A stretch of DNA of 52,941 nucleotides from Desulfobacteraceae bacterium RAAP-1 (GCA_001443525.1 LKPX01000017.1:1-52941), one strand, 5' to 3'; shown: positions 8,728 to 17,639, counted from the stretch's first letter. Made by a program: numbers and translations. Notes: a model not told the origin generated them from the sequence alone.

Positions 8728-10032
8728 TCAGGCATCAGCAGGCCCTTTTTTGACATGAGATATAATGAGATAATATCCGGCAGCTCCCAGCAGGGCGTAC
8801 ACCAGAATAAAAGCGATCAGGGATGTCAACACCTGAGACCCCGCCACAGGTGATGCAGCATCCGATGTTTTCATCAGACCATACACAATCCAGGGTTGAC
8901 GGCCGACCTCCGCCAACATCCATCCCAGTTCGTTGGCGATATAGGGCAGCGGAATAGAAAAGAGCATGAATTTGAGATACAGGGGACTTTCCGTCAGTCG
9001 ATTTCGTTTAAACCAGCCGACGATCATCATCAGGGCGAAATACATGCTCAGCCCGACCATGCCCTTGAAAGCAAAGGATGTCAGCATCACAGGCGGACGC
9101 TCGTCTTTAGGGAAATCTTTCAGGCCTTTCACGACAGCCCCGGTATCCCGAAACGCCAGAAAACTGAGCAGACCCGGAATAGCGCCGATTTCAACCGAAT
9201 TCCTTTCGTTTTTTTCATCCGGAACCGCAAACAGGTACAGCGGCGCTCTGGCTGTGGTGGTCCAGTGAGATTCCATGGCCGCCAGCTTCGCCGGCTGTTT
9301 GACTGCCAGATCCACTGCATGCAGATCGCCTTCAACGATGATAAAAAGTGAGAAAACCAGACCAAACGCCAGCGCCATATTGAAAGAACGGGTGAAAAAT
9401 TCCACATGCTGCTGCTTTAGCAGATGATAGGCGCAGATGCCCATAACCAGAAAGGCGCTCAGGATATAGGCGCCGCTGATGGTATGTAAAAATTCCATGA
9501 CCGCGAATTTCTGAAAAACGACGGCTGCGAAATTGACCAGTTCCGCCCGGCCGTCCCGGATGGTATATCCCACAGGATGCTGCATCCAGGCATTGGCGAT
9601 AAGAATCCAGACCGCTGATAGCGAAGAGGCGAAAGCAACCAGCCACATCACCGTGGCATGAGCTTTGGCGGAAAGCTTTTTCCAACCAAAAATCCATACG
9701 CCGATCAGTGTGGATTCCAGGAAAAAAGCCGCTGTGGCCTCAATGGCCAGAAGCGATCCGAAAATATCCCCCACATACGCCGAATAGCGGGACCAGTTGG
9801 TGCCGAACTGAAATTCAAGAGTGATACCCGTGACAATTCCCAGGGCGAAATTGATCAGGAATATCCGACCCCAGAAACGGGTCATTTTCAGATAGAGTTC
9901 GTCTCCGGTGCGGGCATATCGGGTTTCCATCCACGCCACCAGAATCGAAAGCCCCAGCGTCAGAGGCACAAACAGAAAATGAAACATGGTTGCCGCCGCA
10001 AACTGCAATCGGGATAGCCATACAACATCCAT
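8728..10032 (-). CDS. cydA: Cytochrome bd oxidase subunit I
   Basis: A 434-residue heme-bearing subunit. His18 in the first helix (AAATMFHFLFVPLTLG) is the expected heme b595 ligand, a second His lies in MEFLHTISGAYILSAF, and GWMLAEVGRQPWIVYG is the conserved C-terminal motif. The region between about residues 245 and 315 is short, so this is the short-Q-loop class rather than the E. coli type (522 residues). AAAGGAG precedes ATG 10032. It lies downstream of an Rrf2-type regulator on the same strand, with a palindromic repeat between them. Confidence 0.96.
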   Translation of the reverse strand: MDVVWLSRLQFAAATMFHFLFVPLTLGLSILVAWMETRYARTGDELYLKMTRFWGRIFLINFALGIVTGITLEFQFGTNWSRYSAYVGDIFGSLLAIEATAAFFLESTLIGVWIFGWKKLSAKAHATVMWLVAFASSLSAVWILIANAWMQHPVGYTIRDGRAELVNFAAVVFQKFAVMEFLHTISGAYILSAFLVMGICAYHLLKQQHVEFFTRSFNMALAFGLVFSLFIIVEGDLHAVDLAVKQPAKLAAMESHWTTTARAPLYLFAVPDEKNERNSVEIGAIPGLLSFLAFRDTGAVVKGLKDFPKDERPPVMLTSFAFKGMVGLSMYFALMMIVGWFKRNRLTESPLYLKFMLFSIPLPYIANELGWMLAEVGRQPWIVYGLMKTSDAASPVAGSQVLTSLIAFILVYALLGAAGYYLIISHVKKGPADA

Positions 10033-10090
10033 CGGGGTTTCTCCTTTCTATAAGTGTTGATATTGAATTTATTACAAATCCATCAGTGAT

Positions 10091-10241
10091 GATGCCTTCG
10101 TAAAAAGTCGAATTTCGGACGGCTTCGTAAAAAGTTCGCAGGCAAGGCGTGCAAATCCTGAGGAATGAAGCGTACTTTTCGTACGCTGCAATGACGAAGG
10201 ATGCAGCACAACGCAGCATGCGGACTTTTTACGAAGTCGTC
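10091..10241 (+). repeat. Dispersed palindromic repeat, copy A
   Basis: Core 10118-10241 begins GACGGCTTCGTAAAAAGT and ends in the matching inverted arm CTTTTTACGAAGTCGTC; the centre is GCGTAC-TTTTC-GTACGC. A half-copy (10091-10117, starting GATGCCTTCGTAAAAAGTCG) abuts on the left. It separates rrf2 from cydA and supplies the last codons and TAA stop of rrf2. Copies B-G are listed below. Confidence 0.9.
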
Positions 10242-10630
10242 AGTGATGCGAATGTCGCTTTTCGCAGTGATTCTCTAAAACAATCTCTGGCGTCCGCCCA
10301 GACGCGGTGAACCTTACAATCCGGGCTCCGATGACAGGATTCAGGCCTCAGAACGCAGTCGTTCAGAAATATCTCACCGATCACCGCCTCGATGACCGCC
10401 AGCAGGGTCAAATTTTCCGGAGAAACCATCAGACGAAATCCACCCTTAGCGCCCTGAACGATTTCCATAAAACCAGCCCGCGCCAGTTGCTGAGCGATTT
10501 TTCCAAGGAACTGCTCGGGGATTTCCATCTCGCGCGCAACGATTTTCCGGCTGACCAGTACCCCTTTCCCAGCCATCGAAAGATACAGCATACACCGAAC
10601 CGCATATTCTCCCGCTCTTGAAAGCCTCAC
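10229..10630 (-). CDS. Rrf2-family Fe-S transcriptional regulator
   Basis: A 133-residue winged-helix repressor. Residues 1-80 are the Rrf2 helix-turn-helix and wing (MRLSRAGEYAVRCMLYL, AREMEIPEQFLGKIAQQLARAG, GAKGGFRL). Cys92, Cys99 and Cys105 fit the cluster-binding triad of IscR/NsrR/RirA-type members, so it may sense O2, NO or Fe-S status. The start is GTG 10630; TTGACA lies 18 bases upstream. It precedes cydAB on the same strand and is the natural candidate for their regulator. The final residues Thr-Thr-Ser and the TAA stop are encoded by repeat copy A, so the C terminus has probably been altered by the repeat. Confidence 0.88.
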   Translation of the reverse strand: MRLSRAGEYAVRCMLYLSMAGKGVLVSRKIVAREMEIPEQFLGKIAQQLARAGFMEIVQGAKGGFRLMVSPENLTLLAVIEAVIGEIFLNDCVLRPESCHRSPDCKVHRVWADARDCFRESLRKATFASLTTS

Positions 10631-10695
10631 GTTTTATTCCCCGTAACTTGTCAATAACAGGCATACCGTCTGGATTCAACAAAAAACCCCACGGC

Positions 10696-10747
10696 GCGTT
10701 CTATAAACAGGATAAACAAGATCGTATTTATCCTGTTTATAGAACGC
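10696..10747. repeat. Perfect 21-bp inverted repeat
   Basis: Arms 10696-10716 (starting GCGTTCTATAAACAGG) and 10727-10747 are perfectly complementary around a 10-bp spacer. The arms are AT-rich and carry AAACAGGATAAA. There is no T run after either arm, so a simple terminator is unlikely. It may be an operator, a cruciform, or the remains of a small mobile repeat. Confidence 0.85.
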
Positions 10748-10830
10748 CTCCGATCCGGATGTCAAGCGTATTTTTGCAGATTTTTCAAACAGCCACAAAA
10801 GAAGACACGATTTACAATCGTTCATCTCAT

Positions 10831-10887
10831 GAAGATTTCGCAAGTTCGGATACCGCACTGTGCAGTATCCAGACTTGCGAAGTCTTC
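10831..10887. repeat. 57-bp near-perfect palindrome upstream of UPF0182 gene
   Basis: GAAGATTTCGCAAGT (10831-10845) faces ACTTGCGAAGTCTTC (10873-10887), and inside it GGATAC faces GTATCC with a 9-base GCACTGTGC centre. Only a few positions are unpaired. It ends 58 bp before the UPF0182 start. Confidence 0.8.
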
Positions 10888-10945
10888 AAAATTGTTTTAA
10901 AAGCAGCCATAAGATTATATTTTAATGAATCAACGGGAGGACGGA

Positions 10946-13633
10946 ATGAGCTTGGCGGGACGGAGATCGGCAACGGTTGTGGGTATATTGATCTTACTGG
11001 GGCTTGCGTTTCTGCTTACCAGCTTTTGGGCCATCAACTATATGGTGAACTACTGGTGGTTCGACTCCCTGGGATACGCTTTCTACTTCATGCAGCGGCT
11101 GCTTTACCGGTATATGGTGTTTTTATTTGTTACCGCGCTGTTTTTCGGCATTTTCTTTTTCAACTTCTGGATCGCATCGCGGTACCTGGGTGCATCAGGC
11201 CCACCACCTGATGATTCTAAAACGTCGTCCAAAGAATCCTACCGGAAAGTATTGCGGATGTTCCGCACCGGGTCCATGCGTGTTTATACACCATTATCTC
11301 TGGTACTTGGGATTGTAATCGCATTGCCGGTCTTCGAACAGTGGGAATCCTTTCTCCTGTATGTTTTTGGACCGCAATCCGGCATCGTGGACCCTGTTTA
11401 CGGGAAGGACATCAGCTATTACCTGTTTTCATTTCCGATCTATATCTTGCTGCAAAAACGAATTCTTATCTCCTTTGCCATTTTGCTGATCGGCGTTCTG
11501 TTTCTTTACTGGTTGGAACACCGCGTTCTCAAGGCGCAGGATCGCGGAATTCACAAAGGGGCCAGAATTCATGTCTTTTTCTTGTTCCTTTCCGTTTTTG
11601 CCATCGTCATATGGAAATTTTTTCTCCAGCGTTACGAACTTCTCTATACGTCCCGCTACGAGCCGCTTTTTTCAGGCCCCGGATACGCCGAAATGCGGAT
11701 GGTATTGCCTTTCATCGACGCGTGCATTGTTCTGCTCCTCATTATTGCTGTTGCATCGGTGCTTTTTATCCAGAAACGAAAAGGCTTGAAAACCCTGATC
11801 GTTTCAGTGATTCTATTTGCTCTGGCATTGGCAGGACGCTATTCTGAAACGCTTCCCAAATGGGTGAATGATTACTGGGTCAACCCCAATGCAATTTCCA
11901 AACAGGCGCCTTACATCCGCAACAATATCGACGCCACATTGTCAGCTTACAATCTTAAAAACGTCGAAACTCGAAAAGTGACGCCTACCTTGACTCCAGA
12001 GGGCGTTGATGAGAAAAAAGTCCAGGGAATTTTTCGAAATATTCCCGTCTGGGATGGTGAACTGCTGCACGATGTTTACGGCCAGCTGCAGGAGCTGCGC
12101 ACCTATTATGACTTTACCCACGTTGACGTGAGCCATTACAATGTTCTGGGCAACAACCAACAGGTATTTCTGGCAATCCGGGAAATGAATACGGGTGAAT
12201 TGCCCAAAGGCGCCCGTAACTGGGTAAATGATCATCTGGTCTATACCCACGGATATGGTGCGGTCATGACTCCAGCCGCTCAGGGCGGCGGTGAACCAAT
12301 GACCTGGTTTTTAAAAGGGATTCCACTGAAATCAGATTTTGGCTTCAATGTCAAGCAGCCGGGAGTATATTTCGGCATGCTGCGAAACTATCCCTACGTG
12401 ATTGTTCCGAACAATGCCGGCGAATTCGGCTATCCTCAGGGCGACGCCAATGTCACGGAAAGCTATGATGGCAATTACGGTGTCCTGATTAATTCGGCTT
12501 TCAGAAAGCTGATGTTTGCGTACTATCTGAAGGATTGGAACATTTTTTTTACAACCAAGACCAATGATAAAAGCAGAATTCTTTTTATTCGCAATATCCA
12601 GGATCGCGTTCACACCCTGACGCCGTTTTTACCGCTGGATCATGACCCCTATGCAGTGGTGACGGGGAGTAATCTTTACTGGATCCAGGACGCCTATACC
12701 ACATCCCGATATTTCCCCGACGCCGAGTCTTATGGAACAGGCCCCGGAAGTATCAATTACATCCGGGATTCGGTCAAAATTGTGATCAACGCCTATGACG
12801 GCAAGGTGGACTACTATATTGCCGACCCCAAAGATCCGATTGTCAACGCGTATCGACGCATGTACCCCGGCCTTTTCAAGGACGAAAGCCAGATGCCTCC
12901 GGAAATTCGCTCTCAGGTGCGATACCCGCAGGATATCTTTGATATCCAGATGGCTATCTATGCCAAATATCACCAAACGGATCCCGCTGTTTTTTACCAG
13001 CAGGAGGACGTCTGGAATGTCGGTGTCCCTGCGTTTGCCTCTGAAAAGCAAAAGGCTAACCGATCGTACTATCTGACGCTCGATATGATCGAACCTGACC
13101 GCTTTGATTTCCTGCTGGTTTCCCCGATTATGCCTAAAGGTCGGGATAATCTCAGAGCCTTGGCGATTGCAGGTTCCGACCAGAACAGCTACGGCAAGCT
13201 GATTATTTACAGTTTTCCAAAGGGGCAACTGGTCTATGGACCGGCGCAAATACACTCTCTGATCAATGAAGACCCAACAATTGCGCAGCAGCTCAGTCTG
13301 TGGGATCAAGCCGGTTCTCAGGTTGCGCGGGGAAATATGATCATTTTCCCCATCGGCAAAATGCTCATTTATATTCAGCCCGTTTACCTCAAGTCTTCAA
13401 CGGATCTGAAAATTCCTGAACTGAAACGGCTCATTATGACGCAGGGCCAGGTGGTCGTCATGGAAAAATCTCTGGAAGAGGCTTTCAAAACCATGATCCA
13501 ACGAATTAAGGCTGAAAACATCCGGGTCGATCAGCGATTCCCCCAGGCAGTTCAGGAACCCCGGACGGTTTTGCCTGAACCACCGCAGTTGCCGCAAACT
13601 CAGCCTGCTCCGGCGCTGCCTCAGAGCAGATGA
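10946..13633 (+). CDS. UPF0182 family large membrane protein
   Basis: An 895-residue member of UPF0182 (COG1615). The first 300 residues hold about seven hydrophobic helices (ATVVGILILLGLAFLLTSF, YMVFLFVTALFFGIFFF, ILISFAILLIGVLFLYWL and others). The remaining 550 residues form the large extracytoplasmic domain with typical motifs (DFTHVDVSHYNVLG, YPQDIFDIQ, SPIMPKGRDNLRALAIAGSD), ending in a Pro/Gln-rich tail. No function is established. ATG 10946 follows GGGAGGACGGA; an in-frame ATG at 10925 has no site. Monocistronic or weakly linked to the next gene 49 bp on. Confidence 0.92.
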   Translation: MSLAGRRSATVVGILILLGLAFLLTSFWAINYMVNYWWFDSLGYAFYFMQRLLYRYMVFLFVTALFFGIFFFNFWIASRYLGASGPPPDDSKTSSKESYRKVLRMFRTGSMRVYTPLSLVLGIVIALPVFEQWESFLLYVFGPQSGIVDPVYGKDISYYLFSFPIYILLQKRILISFAILLIGVLFLYWLEHRVLKAQDRGIHKGARIHVFFLFLSVFAIVIWKFFLQRYELLYTSRYEPLFSGPGYAEMRMVLPFIDACIVLLLIIAVASVLFIQKRKGLKTLIVSVILFALALAGRYSETLPKWVNDYWVNPNAISKQAPYIRNNIDATLSAYNLKNVETRKVTPTLTPEGVDEKKVQGIFRNIPVWDGELLHDVYGQLQELRTYYDFTHVDVSHYNVLGNNQQVFLAIREMNTGELPKGARNWVNDHLVYTHGYGAVMTPAAQGGGEPMTWFLKGIPLKSDFGFNVKQPGVYFGMLRNYPYVIVPNNAGEFGYPQGDANVTESYDGNYGVLINSAFRKLMFAYYLKDWNIFFTTKTNDKSRILFIRNIQDRVHTLTPFLPLDHDPYAVVTGSNLYWIQDAYTTSRYFPDAESYGTGPGSINYIRDSVKIVINAYDGKVDYYIADPKDPIVNAYRRMYPGLFKDESQMPPEIRSQVRYPQDIFDIQMAIYAKYHQTDPAVFYQQEDVWNVGVPAFASEKQKANRSYYLTLDMIEPDRFDFLLVSPIMPKGRDNLRALAIAGSDQNSYGKLIIYSFPKGQLVYGPAQIHSLINEDPTIAQQLSLWDQAGSQVARGNMIIFPIGKMLIYIQPVYLKSSTDLKIPELKRLIMTQGQVVVMEKSLEEAFKTMIQRIKAENIRVDQRFPQAVQEPRTVLPEPPQLPQTQPAPALPQSR

Positions 13634-13682
13634 AATCTCCGGATTGAGCCGTTAATCGGAATATCGGGAAGGGTATCGACAT

Positions 13683-14615
13683 ATGACAACCGCCGCCTGC
13701 GGAATCAACTGTAACGTGTGCAGACTTCAGGTCATGGGCATCTGCTCTACCTGCGGTTCCGGTCTCAGCCCGGAAGCAGACCATAAAATTCAGGTACAGG
13801 AGCATCTGTTCGGACAGCCCTGCCCTATTCTGGCCTGCGCCAAAGCAAACCAGATCGCCTATTGCATGCGGGACTGTCATGCTTTTCCGTGTGAAAGCTT
13901 TTCTCGCGGCCCTTATCCCTTCAGTCAGGGATATCTGGACATGCAGCGCAGGCGCCGCGGTCAGCATCAGAATGCCGCTGTCATTCCGTCTCAGGGAATT
14001 ATCGTTCCACCCGAATTCTGGAAAAATCTCTCTCAAAAAAATCTGGCGGATCTCTGCGATATTGCTTTGGCGCGGCAGGAAAATCCGGAATCGCTGACGA
14101 TGGATTTTCTCGACACCGAGATACAGGTCCGCCCGACGCTGCGCCAGTGTTTTTTAAAAGAGAATGGCGTGTGGGAGCCTGTAAATCATCCGCTGCTGGA
14201 GCTTCTGACACTGGTCTATCTGCTCCAGGTGAAACCGGGCTGGCTGACTAATGACGTGGTTGCTGTCCAGGACCTGAAAGATGCCCAGTTTTTTCAGGGC
14301 CCCCATGAATTCAAAACCGCCATGGTGCTGGAGCAGTTCGGATACGATATCGAAGGCTTCTGCATCGCCGCAGAAAAGCTGAGCGGCGTACGGGTTCATA
14401 TGGCGGATATTGCCTATAAGCTTAGACCATTTCCCAAAATTCCCCTGTATTTTCTGTTGTGGAAGGGAGATGACGAGTTTAAACCCAGACTCACCATTCT
14501 TTTTGATCGCTCTATTGACCAGCATCTTTCCGCAGATGCTATCTGGGGGCTGGTAAATCTGGTCTGCGAGCTTCTGGTTCAACAGGCCCGGCAAGATGTC
14601 AATACCTGCGGATAA
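13683..14615 (+). CDS. DUF3786 protein with Cys-rich DUF3795-like N terminus
   Basis: A 310-residue protein. The first 25 residues hold CGINCNVC...CSTCG (Cys6, 10, 13, 21, 24) and further Cys occur up to residue 70, resembling the DUF3795 metal-binding module. From about residue 120 the protein matches the DUF3786 pattern (HPLLELLTLVYLL, FFQGPHEFKTAMVLEQFGYD, LPLYFLLWKGDDEF-like strand, LSADAIWGLVNLVCELL). DUF3786 is found mainly in anaerobes and has no known reaction. Its end overlaps the start of the Nramp gene by 20 bp, so the two are translationally coupled. A second DUF3786 gene lies at 45186. Confidence 0.8.
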   Translation: MTTAACGINCNVCRLQVMGICSTCGSGLSPEADHKIQVQEHLFGQPCPILACAKANQIAYCMRDCHAFPCESFSRGPYPFSQGYLDMQRRRRGQHQNAAVIPSQGIIVPPEFWKNLSQKNLADLCDIALARQENPESLTMDFLDTEIQVRPTLRQCFLKENGVWEPVNHPLLELLTLVYLLQVKPGWLTNDVVAVQDLKDAQFFQGPHEFKTAMVLEQFGYDIEGFCIAAEKLSGVRVHMADIAYKLRPFPKIPLYFLLWKGDDEFKPRLTILFDRSIDQHLSADAIWGLVNLVCELLVQQARQDVNTCG

Positions 14616-15909
14616 AATGGATGAATCCAGGACGCGTTCCGATTCCAGAACGATAGGCGCAGCACTGAATATTCTGGACAACCCGGAAACGACCAACCGC
14701 CTGACCCGTCTGCTGCCTTTTCTGGGCCCGGCATTTATCGCCAGCGTTGCCTATATCGATCCTGGCAATTTTGCCACCAATATTCAGGCAGGAGCGCAAT
14801 TCGGATATCTGCTGCTGTGGGTGATCGTAGTCAGCAACCTCATGGCCATGCTCATCCAGACACTGTCCGCCAAGCTGGGAATCGCTACATCCATGAACCT
14901 GGCGGAACACTGCCGGATGCAGTTTCCCAAACCGGTTGTATATGGCATGTGGGTGTTGATGGAACTGGTGGCAATGGCCACGGACCTGGCGGAATTTCTG
15001 GGCGCAGCAATAGGCTTTAATCTGCTGACAGGCGTGTCGCTGTTCTGGGGAGCGATACTGACGGCGCTGACAACATTTCTGATTCTGGGGTTCGAACGCT
15101 ATGGGTTTCGTCCGCTGGAAGCCGTCATCTCCGCCATGGTTGGCGTGGTAACCTTGTGTTACATCGTTGAAACCATCATCGTCCGTCCGGACTGGAAAAT
15201 CATCCTGCATTTCACTGTCATGCCCCATTTTTCAGGAACCGACAGCTTTGTGCTGGCGTCCGGTATTCTGGGAGCCACCGTCATGCCTCACGCCATCTTC
15301 CTGCATTCGGCTCTGACTCAGGACCGTATTGTAGTCAAAGACCGCCGGCAGTTGCGGCGTCTGTATCGATATGAAATTGCAGATGTGGTGATTGCGCTGG
15401 GAGGCGCCAGTTTTGTGAATGCCGCCATGCTGATCATGGCGGCGGCTACATTTCATACCACGGAATATGCCCATATCGCCAGTATCCAGGAAGCTTACCG
15501 GACGCTGGAACCGCTTCTGGGAAGAGCTGCAGGCTGGTTTTTCGGCCTGTCGCTTCTGGTTGCGGGGCTGTCATCCTCAACCGTAGGCACCAGTGCGGGA
15601 CAGGTGATCATGCAGGGTTTTTTGCGACGTCATATCCCTGTCTGGATTCGTCGCCTGGTCACGATGGCGCCGTCACTCGCAGTGATCGGCATGGGGCTGG
15701 ATCCGACACGCACCCTTGTCGTCAGTCAGGTGATGCTCAGTTTCGGATTGCCGTTCGCCGTCATACCGCTGGTCATGTTCACCCGCCGGAAAGACATCAT
15801 GGGAGAGCTGGTAAACCGCAGATTTACCACCCTCCTAGCAGGTATGGCGGCAACTGTCATTGTTGTTCTCAATATCTATCTGATCTATCAGATGTTCGTT
15901 GCGGGGTGA
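14596..15909 (+). CDS. mntH: Nramp-family divalent metal (Mn2+/Fe2+) transporter
   Basis: A 437-residue inner-membrane transporter with about eleven helices. Metal-site motifs are present: the first helix carries YIDPGNFATN (Asp-Pro-Gly-Asn, near residue 55) and helix six carries GATVMPHAIFLHS (Met-Pro-His). Proton-coupled import of Mn2+ or Fe2+ is the family role. The start ATG 14596 lies inside the DUF3786 gene; an ATG at 14617 is the alternative. The next gene, a double Usp, overlaps or abuts its stop. Three coupled genes thus link a Cys-rich protein, metal import and a nucleotide-binding stress domain. Confidence 0.93.
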   Translation: MSIPADKMDESRTRSDSRTIGAALNILDNPETTNRLTRLLPFLGPAFIASVAYIDPGNFATNIQAGAQFGYLLLWVIVVSNLMAMLIQTLSAKLGIATSMNLAEHCRMQFPKPVVYGMWVLMELVAMATDLAEFLGAAIGFNLLTGVSLFWGAILTALTTFLILGFERYGFRPLEAVISAMVGVVTLCYIVETIIVRPDWKIILHFTVMPHFSGTDSFVLASGILGATVMPHAIFLHSALTQDRIVVKDRRQLRRLYRYEIADVVIALGGASFVNAAMLIMAAATFHTTEYAHIASIQEAYRTLEPLLGRAAGWFFGLSLLVAGLSSSTVGTSAGQVIMQGFLRRHIPVWIRRLVTMAPSLAVIGMGLDPTRTLVVSQVMLSFGLPFAVIPLVMFTRRKDIMGELVNRRFTTLLAGMAATVIVVLNIYLIYQMFVAG

Positions 15910-15914
15910 TTTCA

Positions 15915-16820
15915 ATGTTTACCCACATTCTGGCGCCTTTGGACGGCTCCAAACTGGCAGAAGCCGCGCTTCCTGCAACCCGGTATCTGTCTGACAGATT
16001 TCAGGCGCGGATAACGCTTCTTCATGTGATTGAAAAAAACGCCCCCCGCCGCATCCATGGCCAGCTCCATCTGAATGATGCCATTGCAGCAACCGCCTAT
16101 CTGAACGACATTTCACGCCGATGGTTTCCTGAATCAGCGTCCGTCAACCACCATGTGCATACCACAGAAGTGGATAACGTGGCGGAAAGCATTGCAGCCC
16201 ATGCCAACGAACTGGCCTGCGATTTGATTGTCATGTGTTCACATGGCCGCGGCAGAGCGCTGCACCTCATGCTGGGAAGCATTGCCCAGAAAGTGATCCA
16301 TCTGGATGTCATTCCGACGCTGCTGATCCGCCCGGACAGCGGCGGCGAATCTCCGGCCTTTTCGTGCCGGACGCTGCTGGTTCCGCTCGATGGTGATTCC
16401 GATCACGAACAGGCGCTTCCGGCAGCCTTCATGCTGGCAAAAACGTGCAGCGCCGCTGTCTGCATGGCCATGGTCATCCCTCGATTTACCACCATCTCCG
16501 GTACTATGGCCGTCACCAGCCGCTTTCTTCCGGGAACCACATCCCGCATGCTGGAAATATCCGCGCAGCATGCGGCGTCATATCTGCGAACACAGGCAGA
16601 GTCATTTCAGAACCAGGGTATTTACACCACAATTCAGGTGCTGCGCGGGGATCCTGCCGCAGTCATCAGCGATCTGGCCGAAAAGACGCAGGCAGACATT
16701 ATTGTTCTGGCGACACACGGAAAATCAGGCATGGAAGCATTTTGGGCAGGCAGTGTCACCCACAAAGTGTGCAGCCAGTGCAAAACCCCCATACTGCTGA
16801 TTCCGGTGCAAAAACAATAG
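15915..16820 (+). CDS. Tandem-domain universal stress protein
   Basis: A 301-residue protein with two UspA domains (about 1-145 and 155-300). Each has the ATP-binding loop: MCSHGRGRALHLMLGSIAQKV in the first and LATHGKSGMEAFWAGSVTHKV in the second, and LAPLDGSKLAE / LVPLDGDSDHE begin the folds. The ATG at 15915 is preceded by GGGGTG; a GTG at 15906 overlapping the mntH stop is also possible. Direct coupling to an Nramp transporter suggests regulation of metal uptake by nucleotide or stress state, but this is inference. Confidence 0.9.
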   Translation: MFTHILAPLDGSKLAEAALPATRYLSDRFQARITLLHVIEKNAPRRIHGQLHLNDAIAATAYLNDISRRWFPESASVNHHVHTTEVDNVAESIAAHANELACDLIVMCSHGRGRALHLMLGSIAQKVIHLDVIPTLLIRPDSGGESPAFSCRTLLVPLDGDSDHEQALPAAFMLAKTCSAAVCMAMVIPRFTTISGTMAVTSRFLPGTTSRMLEISAQHAASYLRTQAESFQNQGIYTTIQVLRGDPAAVISDLAEKTQADIIVLATHGKSGMEAFWAGSVTHKVCSQCKTPILLIPVQKQ

Positions 16821-16821
16821 A

Positions 16822-16843
16822 GACGGCTTCGCGAAAAGTCCGG
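16822..16843 (-). repeat. Fragment of the dispersed repeat
   Basis: GACGGCTTCGCGAAAAGTCCGG matches the right-hand arm of the family read in reverse. It starts 2 bp after the stop of the double-Usp gene, in the convergent gap to the ACT gene. The rest of the element is absent. Confidence 0.7.
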
Positions 16844-16862
16844 TTGTTGCGGTTTGGCTGCA

Positions 16863-17345
16863 TCAGTTCTTGAAAATCGCTGACGCCTTTTCGATATCTT
16901 CCGGACAGAACACAAACAGGCATTTGGCATCCGGAGATGAAACCGAGCCATAGACATAATTGATATTGATGCCTTCTTCGCCGAACTGGGTGGTGATCCT
17001 GGCGAGTTCTCCGGGCCTGTTATCCAGCTCGATGGCGATTACCGGCTGCATGTCGAACACATATTCATTTTTGGACAACAGATCGACAGCCTTGTCGGTG
17101 TTGTTCACCAGAAGGCGGATCAACGCATGCTCCGCGGAATCCTTACGCATGGAATTATAGCTGGCCGCCGACGCAATCCGTTTCAGCGATTTTCCCCTGG
17201 CCTGAAAGAGTTCTTTTACATAGCTGGAGGCATCCTGTATGGTCAACGCATCGATATTAATACCGGCATTGGACAGCAAATTGGACAACTTCCCGAGTTC
17301 TCCGGGGACATTCTGTAAAAACAGTGAAATCTCTGTTCGCACCAT
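16863..17345 (-). CDS. Tandem ACT-domain protein
   Basis: A 160-residue protein made of two ACT domains: residues 1-70 (ISLFLQNVPGELGKLSNLLSNAGINIDALTI) and 85-160 (AIELDNRPGELARITTQFGEEGININYVYG). These fold as ligand-binding regulatory modules, usually for amino acids. No catalytic domain is fused and no obvious enzyme is adjacent. ATG 17345 follows GAGGAGGAGCG; an upstream ATG at 17417 is less likely. Stand-alone ACT pairs of this kind are often found beside CoA ligases in other genomes, not here. Confidence 0.88.
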   Translation of the reverse strand: MVRTEISLFLQNVPGELGKLSNLLSNAGINIDALTIQDASSYVKELFQARGKSLKRIASAASYNSMRKDSAEHALIRLLVNNTDKAVDLLSKNEYVFDMQPVIAIELDNRPGELARITTQFGEEGININYVYGSVSSPDAKCLFVFCPEDIEKASAIFKN

Positions 17346-17639
17346 GTAACGCTCCTCCTCGTGTTGATTCGTTATTGTAGAATGCTTCCCTGTTTTTTTT
17401 GAAGGCAGAACAATCATGCCATGTTGTGTTGTAATGACTTACTACGTTATGCACAACTTATCAATATGAGACCATCGAATATGGCAGGCGGATACAACCC
17501 TTTTATTGACAAAACCGGAAACAAGGTTAGCTTGTGGAAAAATATCAACTGATAACCGGTATTCATACATCACTTACGCTGAAACGGCATGAGGGGGCAT
17601 GAAAATCAGGTTTCAGATTCACCTATGGAGGATATCCCT

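Larger units (their letters stand above)
10631..10945. other. Gene-free divergent region with two strong palindromes
   Basis: Between rrf2 (minus) and the UPF0182 gene (plus). It holds a perfect 21-bp inverted repeat and a 57-bp near-perfect palindrome, given as separate entries. No small gene with a ribosome site is visible. Confidence 0.7.

Noticed and set aside
10696-10747. CRISPR-like or attachment-site repeat
   Set aside because: Only two inverted arms with one spacer; no direct repeat array and no integrase or cas gene nearby.
12629-13309. A 226-codon minus-strand frame within the UPF0182 gene
   Set aside because: Shadow of a long, clearly conserved gene with a good start and no overlap with neighbours.
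17505-17534. Promoter for the zinc-ribbon gene
   Set aside because: TTGACA is perfect, but no acceptable -10 box occurs at 15-19 bp.
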